From NCBI RefSeq assembly GCF_902493135.1, contig NZ_CABUOD010000015.1, positions 1 through 64,000 on the forward strand: a stretch of 64,000 nucleotides of DNA, written 5' to 3'. Under the pieces are notes generated by a model. The model made no database searches, was not told the DNA's origin, and was given only the letters and a program-made list of their open reading frames with translations. Shown one piece after another: positions 62,526-64,000 of this stretch. The translations under genes and the position numbers were made by a program. Numbering within the stretch: the stretch's first letter is position 1; every line of letters starts with the position of its first letter. Source of the stretch: an uncultured Parabacteroides sp. (lineage in GTDB: Bacteria; Bacteroidota; Bacteroidia; Bacteroidales; Tannerellaceae).

Positions 62526-63878
62526 ATGAAAGAAAACACTAAGAAGGGTGTAACCCGTCGAGAGTTTCTTGGCCTTTCCGCTCTTGGATTGGCAAGTTTG
62601 ACTATCTTGCCCAGTTGGGCTGTAAATGGTGTGCGTATCGCACCGAGTGATCGTGTCGTTTTAGGCTTTGTCGGATTAGGACAGCAAGGCTTGTCCGACT
62701 TCAAGAGTTTCTCTACATGTCCCGGTGTGCAGGTTGCTGCCTGTTGTGACGTGGATTCCTTGAAACGGGAACGTTTCAAACGTCGCGCCGAAGCCTGGCA
62801 GAAGTCTCTGAATGTGGCTCCCCGCTGCGATATGTATGAATTCTATGAAGATTTGCTGGACCGTAAGGATATCGACGTGATTGAAGTGGCAACACCTGAC
62901 CACTGGCACGCTTTGGTTGCTATCCATGCTTGCCAGAGTGGTAAGGATGTGTACTGCCAGAAGCCGTTGGCTTATACGATTACCGAAGGTTTGGCTGTCG
63001 CTCGTGCCGTACGCGATAATAATCGTGTTTTCCAGATCGGTAGCCAGCAGCGTTCGAGCAAGGAGTTCCAGGATGCAATCGCATTGGTCCGTGCCGGTAA
63101 GATCGGCCATATCGAAAAGATATATGCCCGTGTCGGCGAACCGCCCAAACCATTGGACTTGCCGGAAATGGATGTCCCCGGTAACCTGAATTTCAATCAG
63201 TGGATGGGACCGTTGAACGATCCGAAGATTCATTATCATCCCGATCTTTGTCCTCCTATCTCTCTTGAACCCGAACAGAACGAGAAGTTGTGGGGAGCAT
63301 GGCGTTGGTACCAGGAAACCGGCAACGGATATACGGCCGATTGGGGGGCTCATATGTTTGATATTGCACAGGCTGCTATCGGTATGGATGGCTCCGGACC
63401 GGTAGAGTTTATCCCGAAAGGATATGAAGGCACAGAGTATGCGACGATGAAATATGCCAATGGCATCGTGATGACCGAACAACCTTACCGTGAGGACAAT
63501 GCCAATGCGCAAGGCATCAAGTTTATCGGTGATAAGGGCTGGTTGAAAGTGGCTCGCGGCTATATCGAATGCTCCGATCCTTCCTTGTTGCCGAAAGAGG
63601 AAAAGAAGGTCGGGAAGGGAGAATATGAAGTAAGTTCTCCGCATATGCAGAACTTTATCGACTGTGTCCGTTCGCGTAAAAATCCGATTGCTCCGGTTGA
63701 AGTGGGTTGCAGTACGAATACGCTTTGCTGCTTGCAGAACATTGCCCGCGAACTGGGACGCCCTGTTCATTGGGACCCGGCCACCTTGAGTTTCAATGGT
63801 GATAAAGAAGCCGAATCGCATCGTTTGTATTGGTACGAATACAGGAACCCATACAAGCTGCCGTATTGTAACAAATAA
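62526..63878 (+). CDS. Exported Gfo/Idh/MocA oxidoreductase (copy 2)
   Basis: 450 residues. A twin-arginine signal (TRREFLGLSALGLASLTIL) is followed by VVLGFVGLGQQGLSDFKSF, the dinucleotide-binding start. The usual EKP motif reads CQKPLAYTITEG, so Glu is replaced by Gln while the Lys is kept. The substrate-side motif is ADWGAHMFDIAQAAIGM. It belongs to the same broad family as copy 1 but is not a recent duplicate. A possible promoter TATATTTG is at 62479-62486. A terminator separates it from the PCMD-barrel operon. Confidence 0.92.
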   Translation: MKENTKKGVTRREFLGLSALGLASLTILPSWAVNGVRIAPSDRVVLGFVGLGQQGLSDFKSFSTCPGVQVAACCDVDSLKRERFKRRAEAWQKSLNVAPRCDMYEFYEDLLDRKDIDVIEVATPDHWHALVAIHACQSGKDVYCQKPLAYTITEGLAVARAVRDNNRVFQIGSQQRSSKEFQDAIALVRAGKIGHIEKIYARVGEPPKPLDLPEMDVPGNLNFNQWMGPLNDPKIHYHPDLCPPISLEPEQNEKLWGAWRWYQETGNGYTADWGAHMFDIAQAAIGMDGSGPVEFIPKGYEGTEYATMKYANGIVMTEQPYREDNANAQGIKFIGDKGWLKVARGYIECSDPSLLPKEEKKVGKGEYEVSSPHMQNFIDCVRSRKNPIAPVEVGCSTNTLCCLQNIARELGRPVHWDPATLSFNGDKEAESHRLYWYEYRNPYKLPYCNK

Positions 63879-63898
63879 GAAATATAAGAGGTAAAGGA

Positions 63899-64000
63899 AG
63901 GAGGTGTGTCAAAACTCCTTTATCACGATCTTTAAGGCACGGATTACACGGAAAGATAATAAATTTATCCGTGTAAATCCGTGAAATCCGTGCCTAAATT
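63899..64000. repeat. Second copy of the nested 'AGGCACGGATT' palindrome
   Basis: It starts with GGAGGTGTGTCAAAAC (63899-63914), as at 58810. The arm AGGCACGGATTACACGGA (63935-63952) is complementary to TCCGTGTAAATCCGTG..., which has an extra internal duplication of AATCCGTG. The element continues past the window end, and its last 21 bases are identical to window bases 1-21. It is downstream of the second Gfo/Idh gene. Confidence 0.85.

Noticed and set aside
1..64000. tRNA, rRNA and known riboswitches
   Set aside because: I looked in the gaps for T-loop, cloverleaf and common riboswitch patterns and found none. The long leaders before ilv and leu are explained by attenuators rather than T-box or other riboswitch folds.

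Overview
The window is a 64 kb stretch of a Bacteroidales chromosome, most likely Parabacteroides or a close Tannerellaceae relative. The evidence is the set of Bacteroidetes-only families (DUF4251, DUF4837, DUF4783, DUF4301, PCMD lipoprotein, IHF-like/DUF4469 protein), a large secreted protein with a C-terminal sorting-like domain, promoters of the Bacteroides type (TTTG, about 19 nt, TAnnTTTG), and weak Shine-Dalgarno sequences. No rRNA, tRNA, prophage, complete insertion sequence or CRISPR array was seen. Most of it reads as ordinary core chromosome with about 50 genes.

Layout. 0-9.5 kb: calcium P-type ATPase, a DUF4251 protein, a radical SAM protein, dipeptidyl peptidase IV with lipA behind it, a membrane protein with a degenerate Nudix-like domain, and a YfcE-type phosphoesterase. 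9.5-20 kb: polyphosphate kinase with a membrane-anchored HTH protein, a DUF4837 lipoprotein, and two paralogous FtsX-type permeases that bracket a META-like lipoprotein and an IHF-like DNA-binding protein. 20-28 kb: housekeeping genes (RsmF-like and RsmI-like methyltransferases, an acyltransferase, nadC, rlmH, aroC, an SlyD-like isomerase, a MalY/PatB-type lyase). 28.5-43.5 kb: the branched-chain amino acid region, ilvD-ilvB-ilvN-thioesterase-ilvC, a secreted metallophosphoesterase, then leuA-leuC-leuD-cimA-like-mgsA-leuB. 43.5-58.6 kb: an acyltransferase-3, a TPR protein, MscS, a large secreted protein, a lipoprotein, the CCA-adding enzyme, a small conserved protein, two decayed genes, RelA, DUF4301 and an aldo/keto reductase. 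58.6-64 kb: two exported Gfo/Idh/MocA oxidoreductases around a PCMD lipoprotein and an outer-membrane beta-barrel.

The best regulatory finding is a matched pair of classical translation-coupled attenuators. The ilv leader encodes a 19-residue peptide MMNNVLHIILVVVLLIISR, and the leu leader a 24-residue peptide rich in Leu and Ile. Each is followed by an intrinsic terminator whose 5' arm can instead pair perfectly (9 and 10 bp) with a segment at the leader stop codon. Both sit behind Bacteroides-type promoters with 19-nt spacing and share TTTGCAGCGT at the start-site region. Together the two operons encode a pyruvate-based route to Val, Leu and probably Ile (citramalate route through the cimA-like gene with leuCD and leuB), lacking only the aminotransferase.

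The second theme is intergenic structure. Two loci (about 2.9 kb and 52.9 kb) carry the same tandem array of short dyads (TGAGAA-N4-TTCTCA) at an exact 22-bp period. A third locus (16.5 kb) carries an unrelated 23-bp array bounded by inverted copies of its core. A 449-bp element at 50.45-50.90 kb has perfect 44-bp terminal inverted repeats and further nested complementary segments but no plausible gene. Other gaps hold heptamer arrays, nested 'CCGTGCC' palindromes and long hairpins. These are the parts of the window least explained by known features.
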